Of a DNA stretch of 64,000 nt, positions 1 to 8,746 are shown one piece after another. This stretch comes from Prauserella flavalba (GTDB taxonomy: Bacteria; Actinomycetota; Actinomycetes; Mycobacteriales; Pseudonocardiaceae): contig NZ_MASU01000009.1 in the NCBI RefSeq assembly GCF_003202235.1, positions 126,501 through 190,500 of the forward strand. Reading direction: 5' to 3'. Position 1 is the first letter of the stretch, and the number at the start of each line of letters is the position of its first letter. The position numbers and the translations under genes were made by a program. The notes beneath the pieces are model-generated. The model saw only the letters and a list, made by a program, of their open reading frames with translations, had not been told where the DNA came from and made no database searches.

Positions 1-1525
1 GCGAACGCACCGACCCGTTGGGGGCGTTGACGACCGTGATGCGGCGGTAGTCCTTGACCTCGGAGGTGGCCCCGCGCAGCACCTCGATGGCCGAGACCGG
101 GCCGTGGTCGCGGCGCGACGGCGTACCGCCGGCGAGGACCTGGAGGTTCTCGCCGTTACGGCGCAGGCGGGTGGCGAGGTGGTCGAGGCGGAACAGCTCC
201 TCCAGCCTGCCGGGGTCGCGCTCGTCGGACTCCAGCTCCTCGATCACGCTCAGCTGCAGCTCCACGAGCGACTGGCTGCGCCGCGAGAGCGTCATGAACA
301 TCTCGCCGACCTGCTTGCGCAGCTCCGCCTGCTCGCCGGCGAGCAGCACCGCCTGGCGCCGCATGTCGTCGAAGGCGCGCGCGAGCTGGCCGATCTCCTC
401 GTCGCCCTCCACGCCGACGGTCTCCACCTCGCGCCAGTCGATCTGCTCGCCCGCGCGCACGCGCTCGATCGTCGCCGGGAGCGTGCGCCGCGCGGCGTCG
501 AGCGCCGCGGCATGCAGCGTGCGCACCGGCCACACCAGCGAGCGGGCCACGAGCAGCGCGATGGCCAGCGCACCGAGCAGCGCGGCGAACACGAGCGCGG
601 TGTCGCGCAATGCCTCCGAGCGGCCCTCGTTGGTCCGCTCCGTCACCGTCGCCGACAGCGAGTCCTCGAGCCCGCCGATCAGGTCGTCGAGCGCCGCCGC
701 CTCGCGCGAGAGCGGCGCTGCCAGCGCCGACAAGTCGGCGATGCGGACGTCGGTGAGCGCGTTGCGCAGCGCGTCCTGCCGGGCGGCCGCCGACGCGATC
801 ACCGCCTGGAAGCGCTCCGCCTCCTCCGGTGACATGCCACGCTGGATCTGGTTGCTCAGCACGGTTTCCTCGGCGGCGACGCGGTTCGCGGCCGCGAGCG
901 TCGTCCGGTCGGACGGCCCCGGCCGCGCCGAGTTGAGCAACGCCTCCTCGACGGCGAGGTTCATGCGCAGCTGCATCATCGAGCGCGTGGTGGCCGCCGT
1001 CGCGTCGAGGTCGCTGCTCCCGGCTCCGGCGATCAGCCCGGGCACGAGCTCGCTGAGCGTGAAGACGAGGTCCCGGTAGCCGTCGGTGAGCAGGATGGGA
1101 TCGCCGGAGGCTCCGTCCGCCGTGCGCAGTCCAGTGAGCCCGCCGAGCGCGGTGTTGAGCTCGCGCCCGGTGTCCGCGGGCAGCCCTGCGAACTCGGCGT
1201 CGCGCTGCACCTCGGCGACCTTCGCGTCGACCTCGTCGATGCTCGCCCGCAGCGCCCCGCTGCCGGGCTGGGCCGAGGCGGTGACCATCTCGTCGGCGAC
1301 GAGCTCGGCCAGCTCGACGGTGCCGCGCAGCACGGGCAGCTGGTCGCGCACGGCGCTGAGCCTGCCGGCCTCGTCCAGTGCGGCCTGCACGCGAAGACCG
1401 GCCAGCACCAGCGCGACGACGACCGGGAGCAGCAGCACCACCGCGATCTTCATCCGCAGGCTCCACGCCCTCGGATGCCACGACGCGCCGGCCTGCCGAG
1501 GAGATCTCGGCGCTGTATCGTCCAT
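1..1525 (-). CDS. Membrane sensor histidine kinase (NIT/HAMP type, CvnA-like), 3' end outside window
   Basis: Translated by hand from the ATG at 1525; the frame stays open to the window edge. The order is a short cytoplasmic tail, a membrane segment near residues 27-45 (IAVVLLLPVVVALVLAGL), a long extracytoplasmic helical region, a second membrane segment (FAALLGALAIALLVARSLV) running into a HAMP region, then a dimerisation helix with LFRLDHLATRLRRNGENL whose His is the expected phosphoacceptor. The ATPase domain would lie beyond position 1. This layout matches the nitrate/nitrite-sensor-type kinases that head actinobacterial conservons (CvnA, followed by roadblock, DUF742 and GTPase genes), but those neighbours are out of view. 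The much-used antisense frames here are Arg/Ala/Ser-rich shadows. Confidence 0.85.
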   Translation of the reverse strand, partial: MDDTAPRSPRQAGASWHPRAWSLRMKIAVVLLLPVVVALVLAGLRVQAALDEAGRLSAVRDQLPVLRGTVELAELVADEMVTASAQPGSGALRASIDEVDAKVAEVQRDAEFAGLPADTGRELNTALGGLTGLRTADGASGDPILLTDGYRDLVFTLSELVPGLIAGAGSSDLDATAATTRSMMQLRMNLAVEEALLNSARPGPSDRTTLAAANRVAAEETVLSNQIQRGMSPEEAERFQAVIASAAARQDALRNALTDVRIADLSALAAPLSREAAALDDLIGGLEDSLSATVTERTNEGRSEALRDTALVFAALLGALAIALLVARSLVWPVRTLHAAALDAARRTLPATIERVRAGEQIDWREVETVGVEGDEEIGQLARAFDDMRRQAVLLAGEQAELRKQVGEMFMTLSRRSQSLVELQLSVIEELESDERDPGRLEELFRLDHLATRLRRNGENLQVLAGGTPSRRDHGPVSAIEVLRGATSEVKDYRRITVVNAPNGSVRS

Positions 1526-1968
1526 GTTCTCCGTGGCCCGCCCAGTTTGCCGTAAGGGTATGTCTCACGAATTCCGTGCAATTTCTCGCCGCGCGTACTC
1601 AGCGACGAGTCCCCAGGTGATCAGTCACGAGGAGACAACCGCAGCGGGATTCCTTTGTCAAGGCGGGAAGTCGAATTCGCGGCATGGAGCAACTTTTTCA
1701 GAACCGCGTTCCGCCGAATGCCGCAATACCGGTGAAGAACGGTCGGCTTCGCCGGCGAAGCGGGTTGGAAAAACATTGGCGAGGTGAACACCGGAAAGGT
1801 GCGGGTTCCTCACGGCCGCACCGAAGACGGCCGGTCCGGTGTGGACGGCAGCTCGTCGCCCACCGGCCGCAACGACCCGGCGGGCAGCTGCGACTTGCCC
1901 GGAAAGCAGCCATGAGGCGATGGGAACGATCGTTCGTGTCGCAGGGCACCCGGCCGCATTGGAGCACC
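1526..1968. other. Intergenic region, divergent promoters
   Basis: No convincing gene. The region separates the leftward kinase from the rightward MaoC-like gene and should hold both promoters. It contains a perfect 16-base palindrome, GCTTCGCCGGCGAAGC, at 1746-1761, which could be an operator or a short hairpin. An open frame extends upstream of 1969 but its translation looks non-coding. Confidence 0.5.
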
Positions 1969-2709
1969 ATGACCACCCACCGGTACCTCGAGGACTTCGA
2001 GGTGGGGCAGCGATGTTCGGGCGAGCCCCGGCAGCTCTCCGCCGACGATCCCGCCGACCTCGGCCACTTCGGACCCGGCGCGCTCAGCGCGCTGTTCCAG
2101 CAATCCGGCGGCCTGCTCCTCGACGCGTGCTGGCACTACCGTGCGCCCATCAGGGCGGGCAGCACGCTGCGCTTCGAACAGACCGTCACCCGCTGCCGCC
2201 GCACCACCGGCGGCGAGAACGGCATCGTCACGCGGCACGGCGTGCTCGTGGACGAGCACGGGCGCACGGTGCGCGACGGCAGTGTCACCGTGCTCGTGCC
2301 CGCGCGGGCCGAGGGCCCCGACCCGGCCGGCCGCGCGTTCTGCACCCCGGCGTGGGCCGGGGCGCTGGCGGCCCGGCTCGGCGAGGACGACCGGTTCACC
2401 TCGGCCACCGGGAACTGGGACGGCACGATCGGCCTGCGCTGCGGCGACGACGAGGTGCAGCTGCGCGTGTACCGCGGCGCGGTGATCCAGGCGGCCGAGC
2501 GGACCCCGCACGGTGCGACGTTCACGCTCGGCGCGAGCGAGCGGACCTGGACGGAACTGCTCACCGGGCCCGGCGATGACCTCGCGCAGACCGTGCCCGG
2601 GCCCTTCGACGTACGGGGCGACGGCGAGGAGTACCTGCGGCTGACGAGAGCGATCGCACTGCTCATCGAGCACGCGCGCGAGCTCGCGGCCGGCCGCGGT
2701 GCGGTCTGA
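1969..2709 (+). CDS. MaoC-like hot-dog protein with SCP2-like C-terminal half
   Basis: Begins MTTHRYLEDFEVGQRC, the usual entry into a MaoC-type hot-dog fold (DFEVG), and reads through hot-dog-like strands to about residue 115. The segment that normally carries the hydratase Asp...His motif (D-x-N-P-x-H) is missing: the chain jumps from LSADDPADLGHFGPG straight to ALFQQSG. Enoyl-CoA hydratase activity is therefore doubtful. The remainder (about 125-246) resembles a sterol-carrier SCP2-like fold (FTSATGNWDGTIGLRCGDDE, then a short helix and TFTLGASERTWTELL). Start chosen at ATG 1969 because upstream codons look non-coding. A lipid or acyl-CoA binding role is inferred; the substrate is unknown. 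Confidence 0.55.
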   Translation: MTTHRYLEDFEVGQRCSGEPRQLSADDPADLGHFGPGALSALFQQSGGLLLDACWHYRAPIRAGSTLRFEQTVTRCRRTTGGENGIVTRHGVLVDEHGRTVRDGSVTVLVPARAEGPDPAGRAFCTPAWAGALAARLGEDDRFTSATGNWDGTIGLRCGDDEVQLRVYRGAVIQAAERTPHGATFTLGASERTWTELLTGPGDDLAQTVPGPFDVRGDGEEYLRLTRAIALLIEHARELAAGRGAV

Positions 2710-2797
2710 CCGCCCGGACCCCACGGCCGAGCCCGGCCCGGCCGGGCTGTCCAGCAGATCCTGGCCGGGCCGCCGGGGCGCGGCCTAACCTGAGCCG

Positions 2798-3715
2798 ATG
2801 CGGATCGTCTCACTGCTGCCCGCCGCCACCGACATCGTCGCCGAGCTGGGCAGGCTGGAGGACCTCGTCGGGCGCACGCACGAGTGCGACTGGCCCGCCG
2901 AGGTGGCCTCGGTGCCGGTGGTGACCGGCGAGGAGATCGGCGCGCACCTGGGCAGCAGGGAGATCTCCGCCGCGGTCGGCGGTTCCCACCAAGGCTCCGC
3001 ACTGTACACAGTGGACACGGAGCTGCTCGGCAGGCTCGCGCCGGACGTCGTGCTCACCCAGGACCTGTGTGACGTCTGCGCCGTGTCCTACGCGCAGGTG
3101 TCGGCCGCCGTGCGGGTGCTGGAGTCCGGGCCGCGGGTGTTCAGCCTGGAGCCGCGCACGCTGCCCGAGGTGCTGGACTCGCTGCGCGTCGTGGGCGAGG
3201 CGCTGGGCTGCGCCGACGTCGCCGGGCGGAGGATCGCCGGGCTGCGCGCACGGCTCGACACGGTGCGGGAGCGGGTGGCCGGGCTGCCCCGGCCGAGGGT
3301 GGTCGCGATCGAGTGGCTGGACCCGCTGTGGCCCGCGGGCCACTGGGTGCCCGAGCAGATCGAGGCGGCGGGCGGCACGGCGCTGCTGGCCCGGCCCGGT
3401 GAGCACACGACGCCGATGTCCTGGCAGGTGGTGCTCGACGCGCGGCCGGACGTGCTGCTGGTGCTGCCATGCGGGTTCACGCCGGAACGCACCCTTGCCG
3501 AGCTGGACCTGCTCACCGGACAGCCGGGCTGGGGCGACCTGCCCGCCGTGCGCGACGGCGCGGTGTGGGTGCTCGACGGGCCCGCCTACTTCAACCGCCC
3601 CGGCCCGCGCGTGGTCCGCGGGGCCGAGGTGCTGGCCTTCGTGCTGCACGGCGTCGAGCCGCCGGAGCCCGTGACCGGGGCCGAAGCCCGCCGGATCGAA
3701 GGGACCGCGCGGTGA
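2798..3715 (+). CDS. Cobalamin-binding / helical-backbone metal receptor protein
   Basis: 305 residues beginning [18 protein letters not shown], the first strand of the BtuF/TroA-like periplasmic-binding fold, with GRTHECDWP and [15 protein letters not shown] typical of actinobacterial BtuF-like proteins. No signal peptide or lipobox is visible, so unlike a transport receptor it is probably cytoplasmic. No transporter genes adjoin. It overlaps the next gene by four bases (GTGA), so the two are translationally coupled. A B12-related role fits the other B12-linked genes here (metH, riboswitch-controlled metE, B12-dependent radical SAM), but ligand binding is inferred from family. Confidence 0.75.
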   Translation: MRIVSLLPAATDIVAELGRLEDLVGRTHECDWPAEVASVPVVTGEEIGAHLGSREISAAVGGSHQGSALYTVDTELLGRLAPDVVLTQDLCDVCAVSYAQVSAAVRVLESGPRVFSLEPRTLPEVLDSLRVVGEALGCADVAGRRIAGLRARLDTVRERVAGLPRPRVVAIEWLDPLWPAGHWVPEQIEAAGGTALLARPGEHTTPMSWQVVLDARPDVLLVLPCGFTPERTLAELDLLTGQPGWGDLPAVRDGAVWVLDGPAYFNRPGPRVVRGAEVLAFVLHGVEPPEPVTGAEARRIEGTAR

Positions 3716-4452
3716 CCGTGGTGCGGGAGCTGCAGGAACGGGCCGCCCGCGCGCTGCCCGCCGAGCACGTCGAACGGGACGGCGGATGGTGGCTGCGCCA
3801 CACGCGCGGGGCGTCCTGGTGGGCGGGCTCGGTGCTGCCGCACGGCGAGCCCGGGGACCTCGCGAGCCGGATCGCCAGGGCCGAGGCGTTCTACGCCGAA
3901 CGCGGTGCCACCACGCGGTTCCAGCTCAGCCCCGGCGCGTGCCCCGGCGGGCTCGACGCGGCGCTGGCCGCGCGGGGCTACCGCCGCGAAAGCCCGATGT
4001 CGCTGCGGACCGCGCCGGTCGCGCGCGTGCTGGCCGGCACGGACGGCCCGCTCGAGGTGCGCGTCGAGAACCGGCCGGGCCCGGCATGGTTCGCCGTCTG
4101 GCACGCCGTGCACGGCGACGGCGGCGACCCGCGCACCGAACGGGACCTGCTCGCCCGGCTGCGGCAGCCGGGTGGCTTCGCCTGCGCGCTGCACGACGGC
4201 GAGGTCGTCGCCGTGGGGCGCGCCGCCGCCGACACCGGCTGGGCCGGGCTGTTCGGCATGGCCACCCTGCCCAGGGCCCGTGGCAGGGGCGCGGCCCGCG
4301 CGGTGCTCGCCGCCCTGGCCCGCTGGGCGGCGAGCCAGGGCGCGAGCGAGCTGTACCTCCAGGTGGAGCGGGACAACGACGCAGCACTGCGGGTCTACGA
4401 GCACGCCGGCTTCACCGAGGTCTGCGCCTACCACTACCGCGTCGCGGCCTGA
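3712..4452 (+). CDS. GNAT-family N-acetyltransferase
   Basis: Starts at GTG 3712, overlapping the previous stop by GTGA. The C-terminal half carries the GNAT core: [24 protein letters not shown] is the acetyl-CoA pyrophosphate loop (R-x-x-G-x-A/G), followed by [31 protein letters not shown], the typical last strands with the Tyr acid. The N-terminal half is weakly conserved and may be a second, degenerate GNAT-like fold, as the total of 246 residues exceeds a single domain. Coupling to the cobalamin-binding gene suggests co-expression; the acceptor substrate is unknown. Confidence 0.8.
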   Translation: MTVVRELQERAARALPAEHVERDGGWWLRHTRGASWWAGSVLPHGEPGDLASRIARAEAFYAERGATTRFQLSPGACPGGLDAALAARGYRRESPMSLRTAPVARVLAGTDGPLEVRVENRPGPAWFAVWHAVHGDGGDPRTERDLLARLRQPGGFACALHDGEVVAVGRAAADTGWAGLFGMATLPRARGRGAARAVLAALARWAASQGASELYLQVERDNDAALRVYEHAGFTEVCAYHYRVAA

Positions 4453-4465
4453 GCGGGCAGCACCC

Positions 4466-5296
4466 TCACGCGGCACCGGCGCCGGAGAGCCCGGCCCTGC
4501 TCAGCAACCGCTCCGCGCGCAGCACCACCGGGCGGTCGACCATCGTGCCCTCGTACACGCCGACGGAGCCCTGCTCGGCGACCGCGAGCACCTCGCGGGC
4601 CCAGCGCAGCTCCTCCTCGGCGGGCGCCAGCGCGGCGTGCACCGGCGCCAGCTGCCGGGGGTGCACGCACAGCTTGCCCGTGAAGCCCAGCTCGACGGCG
4701 TGCTCGGTGTCGGCGACCAGTCTCGCCTCGTCGTCGAGCTTGGCGGTGACGCCGTCCAGCGGCGGCGCGCAGCCCGCGCCCGCCGCGGCCAGCACGAGCG
4801 TGGAGCGCGCGGTGGCGAGCGCGGTGTGCGAGTCGGGGTCGACGCCGAGCTGCGCGGCGAGGTCGATGCTGCCGAACGCGGGCCGCACCGCGGCGGGCGC
4901 GGCACAGATCTCGCGAGCCCGCAGGACCCCGTCCGCGGTCTCCACGAGCGGCACCACACCGGTGCCCGAGCCCAGCACCGCGGCGGCGGCGGTGACGTCG
5001 CGCGCGTGCTCGGCCTTCGGCAGCATCACCACGGTCGCGAGCCCCGCGAGCGCGGCGAGGTCGGCGTCGTGGAACTCGGTGTCGGCGCCGTTGACGCGCA
5101 CGACGGCCGCGTTGCCCTCGGCGAGCCAGGCCCGGACGTGCTCCCGCGCGGTGTCCTTGTCGTCCGCGCCCACGGCGTCCTCGAGGTCGAGCACCACACC
5201 GTCGGCGCCCGCGGCCGCCGCTTTCCCGAACCGGTCCGGCCGGTGCCCCGGCACGAACAGCAGAGTGCGTGCGGACGCGACGTCGTTCAACCGCAT
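4466..5296 (-). CDS. CitE-like CoA-ester lyase (HpcH/HpaI aldolase family)
   Basis: 276 residues from ATG 5296. ARTLLFVPGHRPDRFGKA opens a CitE-type TIM barrel, GVVLDLEDAVGADDK holds the acidic metal region, RVNGADTEF the CoA/substrate-binding Arg, PLVETADGVLRAREI the catalytic-side Glu and GFTGKLCVHPRQL the conserved C-terminal signature. Members of this family cleave or hydrolyse malyl-, citramalyl- or related CoA esters. It stands alone with no citrate-lyase subunits, as is usual for actinobacterial CitE paralogues, so the substrate is not assigned. An in-frame start at 5320 is possible, but 5296 gives the usual N-terminus. Confidence 0.85.
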   Translation of the reverse strand: MRLNDVASARTLLFVPGHRPDRFGKAAAAGADGVVLDLEDAVGADDKDTAREHVRAWLAEGNAAVVRVNGADTEFHDADLAALAGLATVVMLPKAEHARDVTAAAAVLGSGTGVVPLVETADGVLRAREICAAPAAVRPAFGSIDLAAQLGVDPDSHTALATARSTLVLAAAGAGCAPPLDGVTAKLDDEARLVADTEHAVELGFTGKLCVHPRQLAPVHAALAPAEEELRWAREVLAVAEQGSVGVYEGTMVDRPVVLRAERLLSRAGLSGAGAA

Positions 5297-5341
5297 CGAG
5301 CATGTCCCTTCACGTGTCACCGATACCCAGCGCGGTGAACG

Positions 5342-6061
5342 CTACGCGATGTCGGTGACCCCGGGATCGTTGTCCACGACCGCGCGAGCAACCTCACGCA
5401 GCCTGCGGTTGTGGCTGCGGGCGTAGTCGCGCAGCACGGCGAAGGCTTCGTCGACACCCGATCCGAGTCGCTCCGAGAGCACGCCCTTGGCCTGCTCGAT
5501 GAGGATCCGGCTGTCGAGCGCGGCCTGCAGCTGCCGGGCGAGCAGCCCACGATCACGCGCCGTGCGTTCCTGCAGGATGCCGATGGTGGCGATGTCCGCG
5601 AGGGCCTGCCCGATCGCGAGCAGTTCGTCCGCCAGCCTGCCCGGCCTGGTACCGAAGATGTTGAGGGCACCGATCACGTCGTCCCGCAGGCGCAGGGGCA
5701 GGGCGTGGCTCGACGCGAAGCCCTCGGCCTCGGCCACCGCGACGAACCGAGGCCAGCGACCGCGCTCCGCCGCCAGGTCGGCAGCGTGCACGGGAGCGGC
5801 GCCGCGGTAGCAGTCGAGGCAGGGCCCCTCGTCGTTCTGCAGCTGGAACAGCTCCAGCAGCCGGGCCCGCTCGCTCGACGCCGCGACGGTGTTCAGCGTT
5901 CCGTTGTGGTCGGCGAGCAGGACCCCGACCGCGTCCACCTCGAGCGTGTCCTTGCAGCGGGTCGCCAGCAGATGCAGGAAGGCGAGGAGGTCGAAGTCGT
6001 CGACCAGTGTGTCGGCCAGCTCCACGAACACGTGGGCGACCTGTCGTTGCGATGCGGTCAT
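5342..6061 (-). CDS. GAF-ANTAR domain protein (RNA-binding antiterminator type)
   Basis: 239 residues. Residues about 15-150 form a GAF sensor domain (DDFDLLAFLHLLATRCKDTLEVDAVGVLLAD, then LPLRLRDDVIGALNIF). The last 70 residues are an ANTAR domain (LQAALDSRILIEQAKGVLSERL, then EAFAVLRDYARSHNRRLREVARAVVD), known to bind paired-hairpin RNA and act as an antiterminator. A Cys pair in ECPCLDC-like context (EGPCLDCYRG) lies in the GAF domain. Its start overlaps the stop of the upstream GAF-ANTAR gene by four bases, so the two are coupled. Confidence 0.9.
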   Translation of the reverse strand: MTASQRQVAHVFVELADTLVDDFDLLAFLHLLATRCKDTLEVDAVGVLLADHNGTLNTVAASSERARLLELFQLQNDEGPCLDCYRGAAPVHAADLAAERGRWPRFVAVAEAEGFASSHALPLRLRDDVIGALNIFGTRPGRLADELLAIGQALADIATIGILQERTARDRGLLARQLQAALDSRILIEQAKGVLSERLGSGVDEAFAVLRDYARSHNRRLREVARAVVDNDPGVTDIA

Positions 6062-6822
6062 GCGCTGCCCTCCAGATCGGAATCCGAAACACTTCCGCCG
6101 TTCGGGCCGAAGCTGATCTCGCGCGCGACCACGGAGCGCGCGAGTTCGGTCAAGCGAACGTTCTGGGCGAACGCGCGTGCACGCAGTCGCAGCAGTGCGT
6201 CCACCACGGGAATTCCCAGCTGTACGGACAACATTCCGGCCGCCTGGTGCACTTCGGCGCTGTGCAGCACGGCCTCCCCGTCCCCGGTGCGCACGGTGGA
6301 CTCGGCGGGGGAGGCCGCGATGCCGCCCCTGCTGTCGAGCACCAGCAGCATCGCCAGGTCGGTGTAGGCGAAGGCGTCGCCGAGGTCTCGCGGCGACAAC
6401 GGGCCGGTGACGTCGCGGAAGACCTCCAGTACACCGACGTGGACGGCACCACGGCCGGCGGGGAAGCTGAACATCCCGCGAACGCCGCGGTCGACGGCCG
6501 CCGGGGCGAACACGGGCCAGCGCGTCACGCTGCCGGGGGACGCGAGATCATCGACCAGGACGGGCTCCCCCGACACCAGCGCTTCACAACCGGGTCCTTC
6601 GCCCACGGTCGCCTGCAGCTCCTCCAGCTCGTCCACCTTCGGATCGGTGCCGCTGACCGGCTCGAACATGCCCACACTACTCGTCAGGGCAAAACCGACC
6701 CCGGCCGCGGAAAGCGCCTCCGCGCACGCGGCGCAGACATGGCGCAGAGAAGGTGTCGCCCCGTCCTGCTCCGCGTGCCGCATGACGGTCTCCCACACGC
6801 GCGCCGCGCGATCGTTGACCAC
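6058..6822 (-). CDS. GAF-ANTAR domain protein, coupled paralogue
   Basis: 254 residues: an N-terminal helical piece, a GAF domain (ALSAAGVGFALTSSVGMFEPVSGTD, EGPGCEALVSGEPVLVDDL) and a C-terminal ANTAR domain (HQAAGMLSVQLGIPVVDALLRLRARAFAQNVRLTELARSVVAREI). ATGA overlap with the following GAF-ANTAR gene suggests the two chains are made together and may heterodimerise. The GAF histidine kinase gene lies 61 bases upstream on the same strand, so kinase and both ANTAR proteins probably form one signalling operon. No classical receiver-domain response regulator is present beside them. Confidence 0.9.
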   Translation of the reverse strand: MVNDRAARVWETVMRHAEQDGATPSLRHVCAACAEALSAAGVGFALTSSVGMFEPVSGTDPKVDELEELQATVGEGPGCEALVSGEPVLVDDLASPGSVTRWPVFAPAAVDRGVRGMFSFPAGRGAVHVGVLEVFRDVTGPLSPRDLGDAFAYTDLAMLLVLDSRGGIAASPAESTVRTGDGEAVLHSAEVHQAAGMLSVQLGIPVVDALLRLRARAFAQNVRLTELARSVVAREISFGPNGGSVSDSDLEGSA

Positions 6823-6883
6823 TTTCCGCCTATCCCGCCACGGTGCTCCGGTCTGAACACGGGCGCTTGATGTCCGGAACCTA

Positions 6884-8542
6884 TCACCCGTCCGGCGAGC
6901 TGGGCGGAACTCGTGCCGCCCCCTGTCCGGGCAGGGGTGCCCGCCAGGTCAGGACGGTCTCACCGGCGGCACCGGGCGCCAGCACCATGGCACCTCCGCA
7001 GGCCGCGGCCCGCACCCGCAGGTCAGCGAGTCCGTGCTCGTCGAAACCGTTTCCGGAGCCGTCGTGCGCGACCTCGACCACGGCGTCGTGCCCCACCTGA
7101 ACGTGGAGCCTGGCCCAGCTCGCCGACGCGTGCCGGAGCGCGTGCCGCAGCCCCGTCCGGACGACGGCCTCCAGATGGCCGGTCAGTTCGTCGGGCACGA
7201 GGGTGTCCACCGCTCCGCTGATCCGGATCGACGGTGTGACCGGCGTGTCCTCGGAGACCTCCGCCGCCGCGTCGAGCAGCCTTCGCCGGACGCTGCTCGG
7301 CTTCGCTCCGCCGTCCGAGGTGTGGAGGTCGAAGATGGACGTGCGGATCTCCTGCACGATCTCGTCGAGTTGCTTCACCGCGGACGTGATCCGGTGCACG
7401 GCGTGGCCGTCCTTGACGTGCTTCAGCGTTCCCTGCAGCACCATGCCTGTCGCGAACAGCCGTTGGATGACGTGGTCGTGCAGATCGTGGGCGATGCGGT
7501 CCCGGTCGGCGAGCACCGCGAGCTGACGTTCGCGGTGCTGCTTGCCGGTGAACTCGAGCGCGACGGTGGCCTGCGCCGCGAAGGACGACAGCACGGTCAG
7601 CAGATCGGCCCCGAACCGGGGAGCACCCTGACGGCGCGCGGCGAGCAGCACGCCACCGGTGTCACCTGCCTTGCGCATCGCCGCCACCACCGCGGGGCCG
7701 AACTCCGAGCCGAGCATGGCGCGTTCCGCCCGCGGCACCGCGTTGAGGTCGGCGACCAGCTTCGTCTCGCCCGTGCGCAGCACATCGCCCACCACGGGGT
7801 CGGTCCCGGAGACGCTCCCGCCTGCCAGCAGGCCGGCCCGCTCCCCCGCCGCCGCGGCGATCGTCAGGCGCCCGCCGTCCCGGCCGAGCACGATCAGGGT
7901 CACGTCGGCACCGGCCACCTCCTTGGCCAGTTCGGCGATGAGGTGCAGTGTCTCGTGGACGTCGGCGTCCGCGAGGATCGTCGCGTTGATCGTGCCGGTG
8001 GCCTCGAACCAGCGTTCCCGCATGCGGGAGTGTTCGAAAAGCCGCGCGTTCTCCACCGCGACGCCCGCGGCGGCGGCCAGCGACCTCAGCACGATCTCGT
8101 CGTCGGCGGTGAACCTGCCACCGTCCTTCTTGCCGGCCAGGTAGAGGTTGCCGAAGACCTCGTCGCGAACGCGGACCGGTACGTCGAGCACGCCCGGCCC
8201 GCTCGGCGGTTCCCCGGACCGCACCCTGGCGGCGCCGTCCGGCTCACGGGTGAACTCCGACAGCAACCGGGGTTCCTCACCGCGCACGGCCAGCGCGCCG
8301 TACCCGGCCCCGACGAGTTCGGCGGCCACGCGGACGATCCTCCGCAGCGTCGAGTCGAGTTCGAGGCCCGCACCGACCGCGAGCACGGCGGCGAGCAGCG
8401 CCTGCAGCCGGTCCCCCGCGCTGCTCAGCTCGGTCAGCCGCTGCTGGACGCCCGCGAGCAGGTCGTCGAGCCGCAGCCCGGCGAGTGCGTCGGACACCGA
8501 GTGGGGACGGTGCCGCGCGGAAGACTCCGATCTGCCGGACAT
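6884..8542 (-). CDS. Tandem-GAF histidine kinase (DevS/DosS-like), degenerate ATP site
   Basis: 552 residues without membrane segments. The first GAF spans about 50-170 (LDSTLRRIVRVAAELVGAGYGALAV, VRDEVFGNLYLAGK), the second about 180-330, then a HisKA_3 dimerisation motif DRIAHDLHDHVIQRLFATGM with the acceptor His near residue 355, and an HATPase region from about 455. This is the DosS/DosT layout. The N-box, normally E-x-x-x-N-x-x-R-H-A, reads RTGLRHALRHA, so the Glu and the Mg-binding Asn are replaced by Thr and His, while the DxGxG box (HDGSGNGF) and GLADLR remain. Autokinase activity may be weak or lost. It probably forms an operon with the two GAF-ANTAR genes downstream. Confidence 0.85.
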   Translation of the reverse strand: MSGRSESSARHRPHSVSDALAGLRLDDLLAGVQQRLTELSSAGDRLQALLAAVLAVGAGLELDSTLRRIVRVAAELVGAGYGALAVRGEEPRLLSEFTREPDGAARVRSGEPPSGPGVLDVPVRVRDEVFGNLYLAGKKDGGRFTADDEIVLRSLAAAAGVAVENARLFEHSRMRERWFEATGTINATILADADVHETLHLIAELAKEVAGADVTLIVLGRDGGRLTIAAAAGERAGLLAGGSVSGTDPVVGDVLRTGETKLVADLNAVPRAERAMLGSEFGPAVVAAMRKAGDTGGVLLAARRQGAPRFGADLLTVLSSFAAQATVALEFTGKQHRERQLAVLADRDRIAHDLHDHVIQRLFATGMVLQGTLKHVKDGHAVHRITSAVKQLDEIVQEIRTSIFDLHTSDGGAKPSSVRRRLLDAAAEVSEDTPVTPSIRISGAVDTLVPDELTGHLEAVVRTGLRHALRHASASWARLHVQVGHDAVVEVAHDGSGNGFDEHGLADLRVRAAACGGAMVLAPGAAGETVLTWRAPLPGQGAARVPPSSPDG

Positions 8543-8746
8543 GCTCTACGGCGCTCCCGAAGGCAGGTGCGAATCGCTGACACGCCGGGGTCTGGGGCGA
8601 TACCGACAACCTAATCACTGCGTCCGCCCTGGACAACGGCGTATCACCGCCACGGACCAGGACACCACTCACCGAACCGTACTTGTTTTTCACAAGTTCA
8701 GCCGTTAGCGTGCGACCCGTCGCGCGTGGAACGGGAGGGACGAGAG

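Noticed and set aside
156-1568. A 470-codon minus-strand frame at the left edge
   Set aside because: It is the +1 shadow of the histidine kinase: its composition is Arg/Ala/Gly-rich, whereas the kinase frame shows membrane segments, HAMP and the His motif.
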